This document shows, piece by piece, positions 33,602 through 41,974 of a DNA stretch of 64,000 nucleotides. The translations under genes were made by a program, and so were the position numbers. The notes beneath the pieces were generated by a model that ran no database searches, had not been told where the DNA came from, and saw nothing but the letters and a program-made list of their open reading frames with translations. Source of the DNA: Massilia brevitalea. Its GTDB lineage: Bacteria > Pseudomonadota > Gammaproteobacteria > Burkholderiales > Burkholderiaceae_D. The DNA lies in NCBI RefSeq assembly GCF_030711405.1, contig NZ_JAULSI010000009.1:73588-137587 (forward strand). Reading direction: 5' to 3'. Each line of letters opens with the position of its first letter. The first letter of the stretch is position 1.

Positions 33602-34654
33602 CTACCAGTACGGCCACATTCCCGCCCTGCGCTGCCGGCTGGGGTCGGTCCCGGCCAGGAGCGCGCGTGCATGCTGGAGCACGGCGGCCGAGCGCTGCGC
33701 ATCCGGGTCCCAGATGCAGCGGTGGTTGTCGCGGTCCAGCGGCGCGCGGCGCGCGATGTCGGCCTTGCTGAAGATGACCACGCTTTTCAGGCGCAGGCCG
33801 GCGGCGATGTGCGACACGCCGGTATCGTTGCATACCAGCAGCCGGGCCTGCTTCATCAGCGCCGCCATCGCCCCGATCGAGATCGGCGCGGCCGCATGCA
33901 CGGCGCGCGCCTGCATGTGGCTCGCCACTTCGCCGGCCAGGTCGGCTTCGTCGGCGGAACCGGTCAGCACCACGTCGACCCCGAATTCGGCGGCCAGGCG
34001 GTCTGCCACTTCGGCGAAGCGGCGCGCTGGCCAGCACTTGTCGCGCTTGCGCGCGCCGGGATGCACGCAGATATAGCCGCCGGGTTTCAGGCCAGCGGCG
34101 ATGCCGCTCGCTTCCAGTTCCTGCCGGTCTTCCGGAGCCAGCGGAAATTCCAGGTAGTCGCCCACCGCGCTGGCGCCCAGCCGCCCGACCAGTTGCAGCA
34201 GCCGGTCGGATTCCGCCCCGACCTCGGGGTAGGGAAACAGGAGAGTGCGCTCGGTGAGAACCGGTTTACCCTGGCAGTGGCCGGCCATGGCGTGGGCGCC
34301 GAAGCCGGCCACGATCTCGTTGCTGATGCCGCCATTGCCGTGCAGTTGCAGCGCCAGCGTGAAGCCGCGCGCGCCCATGCCGGCATAGAAGGGCGTCAGT
34401 TCCTCGTGCCGCACCGGCTGCTCGGGCAGCAGCGGGTGGCCGGGGAAGGGCAGGAAATCGTCGATGTAGTGGCGAAAGCGCGCGGCGAACTGGCCCGCCC
34501 AGGGCAGGCCGACCAGGGTGATGCGCGCACGCGGCAGCGCCGTGCGCAGCGCGCGCAGGGCGGGTACCGCGCACAGCATGCCGCCCAGGTGCAGGGCGCG
34601 GAACACGGCCACGGAACCGATGTCGAGCCGGTGGAAAAGCGGACGGCGTTGCAC
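33602..34654 (-). CDS. Glycosyltransferase family 9 (heptosyltransferase-like)
   Basis: A 350-residue GT9 enzyme with ADP-heptose:LPS heptosyltransferase features: the N-terminal LHLGGMLCAVPALRALR, the donor-site stretch ICVHPGARKRDKCWPARRF near residues 205-225, and LLVCNDTGVSHIAAGLRL near 285. I place the start at GTG 34654 because GAGGAGG lies 5 bases upstream; the frame is open further but not homologous. It could act in lipopolysaccharide core or another envelope glycan. No other LPS gene is adjacent except the DUF4254 relic. Confidence 0.87.
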   Translation of the reverse strand: MQRRPLFHRLDIGSVAVFRALHLGGMLCAVPALRALRTALPRARITLVGLPWAGQFAARFRHYIDDFLPFPGHPLLPEQPVRHEELTPFYAGMGARGFTLALQLHGNGGISNEIVAGFGAHAMAGHCQGKPVLTERTLLFPYPEVGAESDRLLQLVGRLGASAVGDYLEFPLAPEDRQELEASGIAAGLKPGGYICVHPGARKRDKCWPARRFAEVADRLAAEFGVDVVLTGSADEADLAGEVASHMQARAVHAAAPISIGAMAALMKQARLLVCNDTGVSHIAAGLRLKSVVIFSKADIARRAPLDRDNHRCIWDPDAQRSAAVLQHARALLAGTDPSRQRRAGMWPYW

Positions 34655-34796
34655 GGTGCCTCCTCGATTGGATGAGCAGTCCCGTCTACTTGGAGCACGC
34701 TGCGCTGCGATTAGTTCGGCACGGTTTTCAAACAGGCGCGGGCGGACGCGCACGGCTCGCGGTATCATGAAAACACCTTCTCATCCGAGTCCTTCC

Positions 34797-35615
34797 ATGC
34801 TGCATACGCCTTCCACTTTCACGGCGCTGATGGCGCCGCAAGCCCATCCCGATCCGCTTACCTTCCTGTTCCATGGGGGCCGCCTGCTGGTGCGCGAGCA
34901 CGACCTGGCGCTGCCCGACGCCGCGGCGCTGGCCACGCTGGCCCTCGATCCGGCGCACATGCAGCCGGTCGGCTTGTTGGGTGAGCGCTATTGCCAGGCC
35001 GGATGGAGCGAAGGAGATGCCGTGCCGCCGGGCCATGCCTGGCGCGGCCTGCGTTCGCTGTTCGGCGAGATGGATGAGGAATGGCTCGGCGTGGCCGGGC
35101 GCGCGGCCCAGATCGCCGAATGGGCGCGCACCCACCGCTACTGCGGCGCCTGTGCGCATCCCATGGAACGCCTGAAGCACGAGCGCAGCTTCAAGTGCAC
35201 CCATTGCGGCCACCTGGCCTACCCGCGCATTTCGCCGGCGATGATGGTCCTGATCAAGAAGGACGACAAGGTGCTGCTGGCGCTGCACCACGCCTCGGCG
35301 GCGAAGCGCTTCACGCCGCTGGCCGGTTTCCTGGAGGCGGGCGAGTCGATCGAGGAAGCGATCCACCGCGAAGTGATGGAAGAGGTGGGCTTGCGGGTGA
35401 CGAATCTGCAGTATTTCGCCAGCCAGTCCTGGCCTTTCCCGCATTCGCTGATGATCGCCTTTACCGCCGATTACGCCGGCGGCGAGATCCGCGTGGATGC
35501 CAGCGAGCTTGCCGAGGCGCGCTGGTTCGGACCAAGCGACGAATGGCCGGAGCGCGTGCCGCACATCTCGGTGTCGAGTGTGCTGGTGGACGCGCACCGG
35601 CCTGTTGGTCGCTAG
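34797..35615 (+). CDS. nudC: NAD(P)H pyrophosphatase / NAD-capped RNA decapping hydrolase NudC
   Basis: A Nudix hydrolase that cleaves NADH to NMNH and AMP and removes NAD caps from RNA. The 272-residue protein has the zinc ribbon YCGACAHP...KCTHCGH (about 118-137), the Nudix box GFLEAGESIEEAIHREVMEEVG, and the NudC signature SQSWPFPHS just after it. The Pro of the usual SQPWPFPxS is Ser here. The ATG at 34797 suits the family; an upstream ATG at 34767 would add 10 residues. Confidence 0.94.
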   Translation: MLHTPSTFTALMAPQAHPDPLTFLFHGGRLLVREHDLALPDAAALATLALDPAHMQPVGLLGERYCQAGWSEGDAVPPGHAWRGLRSLFGEMDEEWLGVAGRAAQIAEWARTHRYCGACAHPMERLKHERSFKCTHCGHLAYPRISPAMMVLIKKDDKVLLALHHASAAKRFTPLAGFLEAGESIEEAIHREVMEEVGLRVTNLQYFASQSWPFPHSLMIAFTADYAGGEIRVDASELAEARWFGPSDEWPERVPHISVSSVLVDAHRPVGR

Positions 35616-36532
35616 GTCTCGGTCGCCGCCGGTAAAGCCGGCGCCGTACGCACCTGGACCAACGGAACGGCCGCGTTCACTGGAATGGAAGCAGGCAGCG
35701 TGCGCGGCGCTTCTTCCGGCCGCGCGCCAGTCCCGCGCAATTGTACTGCCCGCTGCAACAAATCGAACCAGAACGGCGCACCGAACAGGGTGGTGGCCGT
35801 CGTGATCAGCCACCCGGCCGCCTGCAGGGCAAAGGCGGAATCCCACACCGGCGGGAAACTCGTCCAGCCGATCGGCAGCGCCCACAGTTTGCCCAGGGTG
35901 GCGGCGTCGAGGGCGCCGGGCACGGCGTCGATGTGGGCCGCCAGCTGGGGCTGCTGCCAGAGGGTGCGGAACAGGGAGATGCTGTCGATGTTGAACATGA
36001 TCGCCAGCAGCAGCGACAGCAGCAGCGAGATCAGCAGCTGGCGCCGTTTATAGGCGCCGGACACGCGTTCCATGGCGTTGTCGAACCAGCCCGCCACCAG
36101 CGCCTGGAAGCGCTCCAGGTCGCCGCCGGCGCGCGCGTACAGCGCATGCAGGGCGCGCCGCACCTGCGGGTCGGCAATGGCGTCGATGTCGGCGCCCAGG
36201 CGCGCGAAATCGCCGGGGACGCGCTGGATGCTGTCGATCAGCGCAATCGCGAACTGCGCCGGTTCGATGTAGGATGGACGGGCCGCGAGGTGGCGCTCGT
36301 CGACCGGCGTGCCGTTGCTGTGCGGATTGACCAGCGGATGCGCGTAGACCATTTGCGCCAGGGCGTCGAAACGCGGGTCGTTGAGCATGCTCTTGATGCC
36401 GGCCAGCAGGGTGTCGGCGCGCAGCCGGAATGCCGCCGCCAGCGCTTCCTGCAAGGTGGCGACGATCAGCGCCACGGTGCCGTAACAGAACGTCAATCCA
36501 ATTGCCAATTCGAGTACCGAGCTGCCAAACAT
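35612..36532 (-). CDS. Membrane protein of unknown function
   Basis: A 306-residue protein with a hydrophobic helix at about residues 6-30, a long cytoplasmic or periplasmic central domain, a pair of helices at about 165-190 (LLISLLLSLLLAIMFNIDSIS) and another at about 235-260. GGAGG lies 4 bases before the ATG at 36532. I do not recognise a characterised function; similar multi-helix proteins are annotated only as hypothetical. Its end overlaps the convergent nudC by 4 bases. Confidence 0.8.
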   Translation of the reverse strand: MFGSSVLELAIGLTFCYGTVALIVATLQEALAAAFRLRADTLLAGIKSMLNDPRFDALAQMVYAHPLVNPHSNGTPVDERHLAARPSYIEPAQFAIALIDSIQRVPGDFARLGADIDAIADPQVRRALHALYARAGGDLERFQALVAGWFDNAMERVSGAYKRRQLLISLLLSLLLAIMFNIDSISLFRTLWQQPQLAAHIDAVPGALDAATLGKLWALPIGWTSFPPVWDSAFALQAAGWLITTATTLFGAPFWFDLLQRAVQLRGTGARPEEAPRTLPASIPVNAAVPLVQVRTAPALPAATET

Positions 36533-36676
36533 AGCGCCTCCCTTTAGCATGAAAACCCATTCACGCTAGCGCATCCGCGCAACAGAGGAGTCCGTTTTGC
36601 TCAAGAAATCGGCAGGCGCCGGAAGCATCCGCGCATTTTCTATATACTGGCGGCAATCGTATTTTTAGGGTATTTC

Positions 36677-37243
36677 ATGTCTGACAAAGAAGCATTTACC
36701 GAACAGGATTGGCGCCGTCTGCTGACCAGCCTCGGTGAAGATCCCGACCGTCCCGGCCTGCACGAAACGCCTGCGCGCGTTGCCAAGGCCTGGAAACACT
36801 GGACCTCCGGCTACGGCCAGGATCCAGTCGAAGTCCTGAAGGCCTTCGAGGATGGCGCGGAGCAGTACAACGAACTGATCGTGGTGCGCGGCATCCCGGT
36901 CTACAGCCATTGCGAGCACCACCTGGCGCCGTTCTTCGGCAAGGCCACGGTCGGCTATGTACCAAATGGCAAGATCGTCGGGCTGTCGAAGCTGACCCGC
37001 CTGGTCGACATCTTCTCGAAGCGCCTGCAGGTGCAGGAACGCATGACCATGCAAATCGCCAACGCGCTGATGGAAGTGCTGGAACCGAAAGCCGTGGGCG
37101 TGGTCGTCAAGTGCCGTCACATGTGCATGGAAAGCCGCGGCATCCGTACCCAGGGCGAGGAAACCATTACCTCGGCCATGCTGGGCGAACTGCAGCCGAA
37201 CCTGGCGCTGCGCACCGAGTTCCTGGCGCTGGCACGCGACTAA
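36677..37243 (+). CDS. folE: GTP cyclohydrolase I FolE
   Basis: Converts GTP to 7,8-dihydroneopterin triphosphate, the first step of folate synthesis. The 188-residue protein has the zinc ligands Cys79 and His82 in YSHCEHHLAPF and Cys150 in RHMCMESRG, the PDRPGLHETPARVAKAW opening, and the QERMTMQIANAL helix. The zinc-dependent type IA form is therefore intact. Length is slightly shorter than the E. coli enzyme at the N-terminus, which is common. Confidence 0.97.
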   Translation: MSDKEAFTEQDWRRLLTSLGEDPDRPGLHETPARVAKAWKHWTSGYGQDPVEVLKAFEDGAEQYNELIVVRGIPVYSHCEHHLAPFFGKATVGYVPNGKIVGLSKLTRLVDIFSKRLQVQERMTMQIANALMEVLEPKAVGVVVKCRHMCMESRGIRTQGEETITSAMLGELQPNLALRTEFLALARD

Positions 37244-37375
37244 ATCACGGGCCGTCCCGGCTCGCCAGGAACCTGTTCATTAACTTCGCCCTCAGACCCT
37301 GGTCGAACTTCATGTTCTCATAAGTGTCGAATGAAGAACATGAAAAGCACCATTTGAATTGGACACGCAGCGACA

Positions 37376-37618
37376 TTGCTCGGGATTACGGACAAGATGC
37401 TGCAGCGCTGCGAGCGCGAGGGGGCTGATCCCGGCGGTGCGAACCACAACCGCGGCGTCAACGCGGCAGTCAATTTTGAGCGGCTCGCCACCGCTGCCCT
37501 CCAGGCAGGACAGGCGCTACCCGTGGCGAGTCCAGCGGCGACGCTGGACACTGCCGCCGGCCAGTCACCGGCGGGAGGTGGGAAAGTAACGCCTGTCAGG
37601 TACGAACACGGTCGGTAG
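37376..37618 (+). other. Uncertain open frame or gene remnant between folE and IS remnant
   Basis: The 37244-37690 stretch holds no clear gene. One frame is open for about 80 codons (LGITDKMLQRCEREGADPGG...), could start only at TTG 37376, and has no ribosome site or recognised domain. Its sequence is not obviously repetitive and could be the tail of a gene truncated when the adjacent insertion element arrived. I report it as a possible remnant, not a gene. Confidence 0.25.
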
Positions 37619-37637
37619 GACGGTTCGGGGCAGGAAG

Positions 37638-37666
37638 AGAACGCTGCACACTTTTGTGTACGTTCT
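37638..37666. repeat. Imperfect inverted repeat before the IS remnant
   Basis: AGAACG-ctg-CACAC-TTTT-GTGT-a-CGTTCT lies 28 bases before the transposase fragment. It may be part of the element's end or promoter. Confidence 0.35.
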
Positions 37667-37693
37667 CGCTAGCAGATTTAGGGGGCGAACGTG

Positions 37694-38017
37694 ATGGCCC
37701 GGCCCGAATTCCCCAGCGACATTGGGCGCGAGCAGTTCGAGCTCGTGCGCGACACACTTGAAGCGGCGCGCCGCAAGACGCGTCCGCGCAAGCACGATCT
37801 GTACGACGTGTACTGCGCCGTGCTCTGGTTCCTGCACACGGGCGCCGCCTGGCGCAGCCTGCCGCGCGATTTTCCGCCCTGGCGCACCGTGCACGAATAC
37901 TTCACGCAATGGACCATGCTGCGCAACGGCGAGCGCTCCCTGCTCGAGCAGACGCTCGACACGCTCGGGCGCGACGTCGAGCTGGCCCAGTTGCAGCGGC
38001 TGATGCGGCCCCGTTAG
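37694..38017 (+). mobile_element. IS5-type transposase ORF A remnant (DUF4096)
   Basis: A 107-residue fragment matching the N-terminal DUF4096 domain of two-frame IS5-family (IS427-like) transposases: FELVRDTLEAARRKTRPRKHD, then YDVYCAVLWFLHTGAAWRSLP and WRTVHEYFTQW. The expected downstream ORF B with the catalytic DDE residues is missing; the BcrC-like gene region starts within 190 bases. No terminal inverted repeats could be paired. It cannot transpose by itself. Confidence 0.75.
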
Positions 38018-38200
38018 GCCAGCTCAGCGGTGTGGCGTGTTTGCGCCGACATTGTATAAACTGATAACAACAGCGGTCGCACCAACCTGTGCTGCGCAGT
38101 CAATTTCTGCCTTGTCACATTCTGTTGCGATTTCAAACCGTGCGCGCCAAACGGCTGAGCTACGCTGGAGCGATTGTTTTCCATTCAAGCCGGCGCCCCG

Positions 38201-38809
38201 ATGTTCGACCAACTCAACCTGTACCTGTTTTCACTGATCAATTCCGCTCCCGGCCTGGAAGGCTGGCGCCTGCATGGGGCCGTATTTGCCGCTGAATGGG
38301 TGATCATGATCCTGCCGCTCGGCCTGGTGCTGATGTGGATGAACGGCGATACCGCCGGGCGCGAAGCGGCCGTGCGCGCGTTCATGGCCGCCGTGATCGC
38401 CCTGACGCTCAACAAGATGATCGGCCTGGCCTGGTTCCATCCGCGTCCCTTCATGGCCGAGGTCGGGCAGACCTTCATGTTCCACGCACCGGACTCGTCC
38501 TTCCCGAGCGACCACGGCACCAGCATGTTCTCGGTGGCGCTGGCGCTGGCCTTCGGTCCCCTGATCGCGGCACGGCGCTTCGGCATTGCCTTGCTGGCGC
38601 TGGGCGTGGTCGTGGCCTGGGCGCGCGTGTTCCTGGGTGTGCATTGGCCGCTGGACATGGCCGGGGCCCTGGTCACGTCGGGCGTGGCGGCCGTGCTGGT
38701 GAATACCCGCACCGGGCAGGCGCTGGCGGCGCTGGTGGTACCGCAGATGCAGGTAGTGTATCGGCGCGTATTGCGCACGCCAATCAAGCGCGGCTGGCTG
38801 CGTCCCTAG
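38201..38809 (+). CDS. PAP2-family phosphatase, BcrC-like undecaprenyl-diphosphatase
   Basis: A 202-residue membrane phosphatase with five or six helices and the three PAP2 signature blocks: KMIGLAWFHPRP (motif 1), FPSDHGTS (motif 2, catalytic His) and ARVFLGVHWPLDMAG (motif 3). The BcrC branch dephosphorylates undecaprenyl pyrophosphate for peptidoglycan lipid recycling and contributes to bacitracin resistance. The exact start is uncertain: ATG 38201 fits homology, but no strong ribosome site precedes it. The 180 bases upstream contain no other gene. Confidence 0.88.
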   Translation: MFDQLNLYLFSLINSAPGLEGWRLHGAVFAAEWVIMILPLGLVLMWMNGDTAGREAAVRAFMAAVIALTLNKMIGLAWFHPRPFMAEVGQTFMFHAPDSSFPSDHGTSMFSVALALAFGPLIAARRFGIALLALGVVVAWARVFLGVHWPLDMAGALVTSGVAAVLVNTRTGQALAALVVPQMQVVYRRVLRTPIKRGWLRP

Positions 38810-38828
38810 CGATCTCTGAAAGACCAGC

Positions 38829-39233
38829 TTACTCCTTCGGCGCTTCCGCCTCTTCGAACACCAGGTTATTGTTGTCGTCGAAGTGGAACAGGCCGAGCGG
38901 CTGCCCGGTCACCTGTTCCGGTTCTTCCATCTGGCTGCAGCCTCCGGTTTCGAAGCGCCAGGCCGTATCGCCGGAACGGATCGTATAGACATTGTCGCCA
39001 GAGCCGAACAATTCGAGTTCCACATCCGACACCGGCATCTTGCCCAGCGCGAAGCGGCGCTGGCAATCGGGCATGCGCGCCGCGATCAGGTCCAGCGTCA
39101 CTTCCTTCTTCCAGAACTGCTCCTGCACCGCGCGCACGGTCAGCGCATGCGTGTTGCCCTCGATGTAATACGTGGCCGAGTCGTCGACGCAGCCGGCCAG
39201 CAGCAGGGGAGTCAGTAGGAGAAGTTTTCGCAT
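38829..39233 (-). CDS. Putative lipoprotein of unknown function
   Basis: A 134-residue precursor with a lipoprotein signal (MRKLLLLTPLLLAGC; lipobox LLAGC, Cys15). The mature part is small, with three further cysteines and an acidic C-terminus (EEAEAPKE). I see no recognised domain. The ATG at 39233 is chosen for the lipobox distance; an upstream one would put extra charge before the signal. Confidence 0.75.
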   Translation of the reverse strand: MRKLLLLTPLLLAGCVDDSATYYIEGNTHALTVRAVQEQFWKKEVTLDLIAARMPDCQRRFALGKMPVSDVELELFGSGDNVYTIRSGDTAWRFETGGCSQMEEPEQVTGQPLGLFHFDDNNNLVFEEAEAPKE

Positions 39234-39368
39234 GCAAGGTTCCATGGTCCGGCGCGACATAGCGCCTCAGCCAGTATAGAACGGCCGCTCCGCACGCCGC
39301 AACTGCGCAGGCGAATCCTCTCGAAGGCCGCGCTTTGCGCATGTCGGGCATGCGTCGCTGGCGCTTGT

Positions 39369-40820
39369 TTATTCTCCGGCCTTTTCCCAGCCGCCACCCA
39401 GCGCCAGGAACAGCGCTACCTGGTCGCTCGTCAGCTTCGCATCCGATGCCGCTACCGACGCCTGTGCCGACGCCAGCGTGCGCTCCGCATCCAGCGTGGT
39501 CAGGAAATCCGTGCGCCCAAACCGGTACAGCCTGGCCGCCTGGTTCGACGCCAGCGCACTCTGGTCGCGCGCCGCCTTCAGGGCCGCATTCCGGTCCAGC
39601 TCACGCGCATACGACGTCAGGGCCGTCTCGGTCTCGCGCAAGGCGTTCAGCACCACGCCGTCGAAACGCGCCAGCGATGCCGCCGTGCTCGCCTCGGCCT
39701 GCTCGATGCGCACGCGCGCTGTGCCGGTCGAGGGAATGGTCCAGGAAATCAGCGGTCCCAGGCTGTAGCGGAAGGTATTGCCTTCGCCAAGTCCCGACAA
39801 ACCGCCGCTGCTGCCCGCCGTCAGTCCGAGACTGATCTGCGGATACAGGTCCGCCGTCGCTACGCCGATGCGCGCCGTGGCGCCCGCCAGCGTGCGCTCG
39901 GCCTGGCGGATATCCGGGCGCCGGCGCAGCAGGGCCCCGCCATCGCCCACAGGAATCGTCGCCGCCAGTTGCGGCACTGTCACGCATTGCGCCACCGACT
40001 TCGGGAAGTTGCCCGGTGTTTCGCCGGTGAGCACCGCCAGCCGGTACAGGGCCGTGCGGCGCTGCGCCGCCAGCGGCGGCAGGGCCGCGCGCAATTGTTC
40101 CAGCTGACCCAGCGCACGGCTGTTGTCGAGCGCCATGCCGCGTCCCAGTTTCACGCGCTGCGCAGTGGAATCGGCAAACTTGCGCTGCAGGTCGACCGAT
40201 TGCTGGGCAATCGCGATCTGCTGCCCGGCCGAGCAAGCCTCGGCGTAGGCGCGCGCCGTGTCGGCGGCTACCGTTACCCGGGTCAGATCGAGTGCTGCCT
40301 GGGCCACTTCGGTATCGGCGCCGGCCGCTTCCACAGCGCGGCGGATCTTGCCGAACAAATCGAGCTGGTAAGACACGTGCAGGCCGGTGTCGTAGGTAGC
40401 GCGGTCCGCCATCGAGCCAGGCACGCCATTCGCGGCGCCGGATGCGCGGCCGTACGCCGGAGCGGCCGACACGCTGGCTTCCGGCCGGCGCAGTTCTTCC
40501 GCTTCCGACAGCACGGCGCGGGCGCGCGCCAGGTTGGCGGCGGCCACGCGCAGATCGGTGTTGGCGGCAAACGCCTTATCGACCAGTCCGTCCAGCGTGC
40601 TGTCATGGTACAGGCGCCACCATTGCTCCGGCAGCGCTGCGGACTGGAAGGCCGGTTCGGCAGCGCCGACAAACGGCGCCGCCGCATCGGGACGCTTCAC
40701 GGCAGCCTCGTCCGGCACATGGTAGTTGGGGCCGACGGTGGTAGTGCAGGCGCTCACGGCCAACAATGCCGCGACCGCCGCCGCTTTCAAGGGAAAAGTT
40801 CGATAGTCCATCATGATCAA
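39369..40820 (-). CDS. RND-type outer membrane efflux lipoprotein (NodT/OprM family)
   Basis: A 483-residue outer-membrane channel of the TolC superfamily: lipoprotein signal ending LLAVSACTTTVGPNY, two repeated coiled-coil halves, and the motifs WWRLYHDSTLDGLVDKAFAANTDL, LSYQLDLFG-like HVSYQLDLFGKI and LLRRRPDIRQAERTL. It is the last gene of the efflux operon, 4 bases after the HlyD-type gene, and provides the exit duct for it. Confidence 0.93.
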   Translation of the reverse strand: MIMMDYRTFPLKAAAVAALLAVSACTTTVGPNYHVPDEAAVKRPDAAAPFVGAAEPAFQSAALPEQWWRLYHDSTLDGLVDKAFAANTDLRVAAANLARARAVLSEAEELRRPEASVSAAPAYGRASGAANGVPGSMADRATYDTGLHVSYQLDLFGKIRRAVEAAGADTEVAQAALDLTRVTVAADTARAYAEACSAGQQIAIAQQSVDLQRKFADSTAQRVKLGRGMALDNSRALGQLEQLRAALPPLAAQRRTALYRLAVLTGETPGNFPKSVAQCVTVPQLAATIPVGDGGALLRRRPDIRQAERTLAGATARIGVATADLYPQISLGLTAGSSGGLSGLGEGNTFRYSLGPLISWTIPSTGTARVRIEQAEASTAASLARFDGVVLNALRETETALTSYARELDRNAALKAARDQSALASNQAARLYRFGRTDFLTTLDAERTLASAQASVAASDAKLTSDQVALFLALGGGWEKAGE

Positions 40821-40824
40821 GCCA

Positions 40825-41754
40825 TCAGTTTTTCAGCGAACCTGGCGCCGCCATTGCTTGTGCACGGGGAGCAGGCCTGGCTTCGCCCGGCAACACCTGC
40901 ACGGTGGCGGTCTGGCCGGCGACCAGGCGCACGTTGGCGGGCACCGGATCGAGCGCCACGCGCACCGGAATGCGCTGCGCCAGGCGGACCCAGTTGAAGG
41001 TCGGGTTAATGTTTGGCAGCAGGTTGGTGCCGGTGGTGCGGTCGCGGTCGGAAATCCCTTCGGCAAAGCTTTCCACGTGGCCGCCGAGCTTTTGCTGCGC
41101 GCCCATCAGGGACACGGTCACGCGGTCGCCCAGGTGGATCATCGGCAGCTTGGTTTCTTCGAAATAGCCTTCGACGTAAAAGGAGCCGCGGTCGACCAGG
41201 GCCATCACCGGATGGCTGGCGCTGACGTAAGCGCCCGGCCGCAAATCGAGATTCGTGACGAAACCGTTGACTACCGATTTCACCTGCGTGCGTTCCAGGT
41301 TCAGCCTGGCAGTGTCGCGATTGACGACCGCCTGGGCCAGCGCGGCGCGCGCCGTTTCCACGCGCGACTGGCCTTGCTCGCGGGTCTCAAGCGCCACCAG
41401 GTCGTCGAGCTGGACGTTGCGCCGCGATTCGCGCTGGGCCTGGTTCAACGCGGCCTGGGCCGATTGCTCGGCGGCTTCGGCCTGGCGCAGGGCCAGCTCG
41501 AAACGCGCGCGGTCGACTTCGAACAGCAAATCGCCCGCATTCACCTGCTGGTTGTCGTGCACGTACACCTTGGTCACCTGGCCGGTGACGTCGGGCGCGA
41601 CCTGCACCACATAGGCCTTGACGCGGCCGTCGCGGGTCCAGGGTTCGACTTCGTAATGGCGCCACAATTGCCAGCCCGCATACACGGCGCCGGCGGCGGC
41701 GATCAGGGTAATAGCGACCCGGCCCACTGCCGGAAGAGAAAATTTCTTGAACAT
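40825..41754 (-). CDS. HlyD-family membrane fusion protein (AaeA-like)
   Basis: A 309-residue periplasmic adaptor with one N-terminal anchor helix (RVAITLIAAAGAVYAGWQLW). The biotinyl-lipoyl half-motifs (VAPDVTGQVTKVYVHDNQQV; NGFVTNLDLRPGAYVSASHP) flank an alpha-helical hairpin, followed by a beta-barrel domain (YFEETKLPMIHLGDRVTV). It bridges the FUSC pump and the outer-membrane channel. The start at 41754 fits the family; the open frame upstream is a shadow. Confidence 0.93.
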   Translation of the reverse strand: MFKKFSLPAVGRVAITLIAAAGAVYAGWQLWRHYEVEPWTRDGRVKAYVVQVAPDVTGQVTKVYVHDNQQVNAGDLLFEVDRARFELALRQAEAAEQSAQAALNQAQRESRRNVQLDDLVALETREQGQSRVETARAALAQAVVNRDTARLNLERTQVKSVVNGFVTNLDLRPGAYVSASHPVMALVDRGSFYVEGYFEETKLPMIHLGDRVTVSLMGAQQKLGGHVESFAEGISDRDRTTGTNLLPNINPTFNWVRLAQRIPVRVALDPVPANVRLVAGQTATVQVLPGEARPAPRAQAMAAPGSLKN

Positions 41755-41767
41755 GGTCAAAGTAAAT

Positions 41768-41974
41768 TCAGAACAGATTGGAACCAAAGAACACCAGCGC
41801 GCCGAGCACGATGACGAATAGTGAAAAATCGAACAGCGCCGGATGCCAGATGTGGCGGTACAGGCCGGTGCGCGCGAGCACCCAGTTGAACAGGCGCGAG
41901 ACCACGAGCGCGAGCAGGGCCAGCAGCAGCAGCGGGGGAACATAGATGCCGTAGAGGCTGACTTCGCCGATCAT
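41768..41974 (-). CDS. DUF1656 small membrane protein (AaeX-like)
   Basis: A 68-residue protein with two hydrophobic helices, beginning MIGEVSLYGIYVPPLLLLAL, the typical DUF1656/AaeX N-terminus. It is embedded between the FUSC and HlyD-type genes, overlapping the FUSC stop by 4 bases. AaeX-like proteins always accompany this type of pump; their role is not established. Confidence 0.92.
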   Translation of the reverse strand: MIGEVSLYGIYVPPLLLLALLALVVSRLFNWVLARTGLYRHIWHPALFDFSLFVIVLGALVFFGSNLF

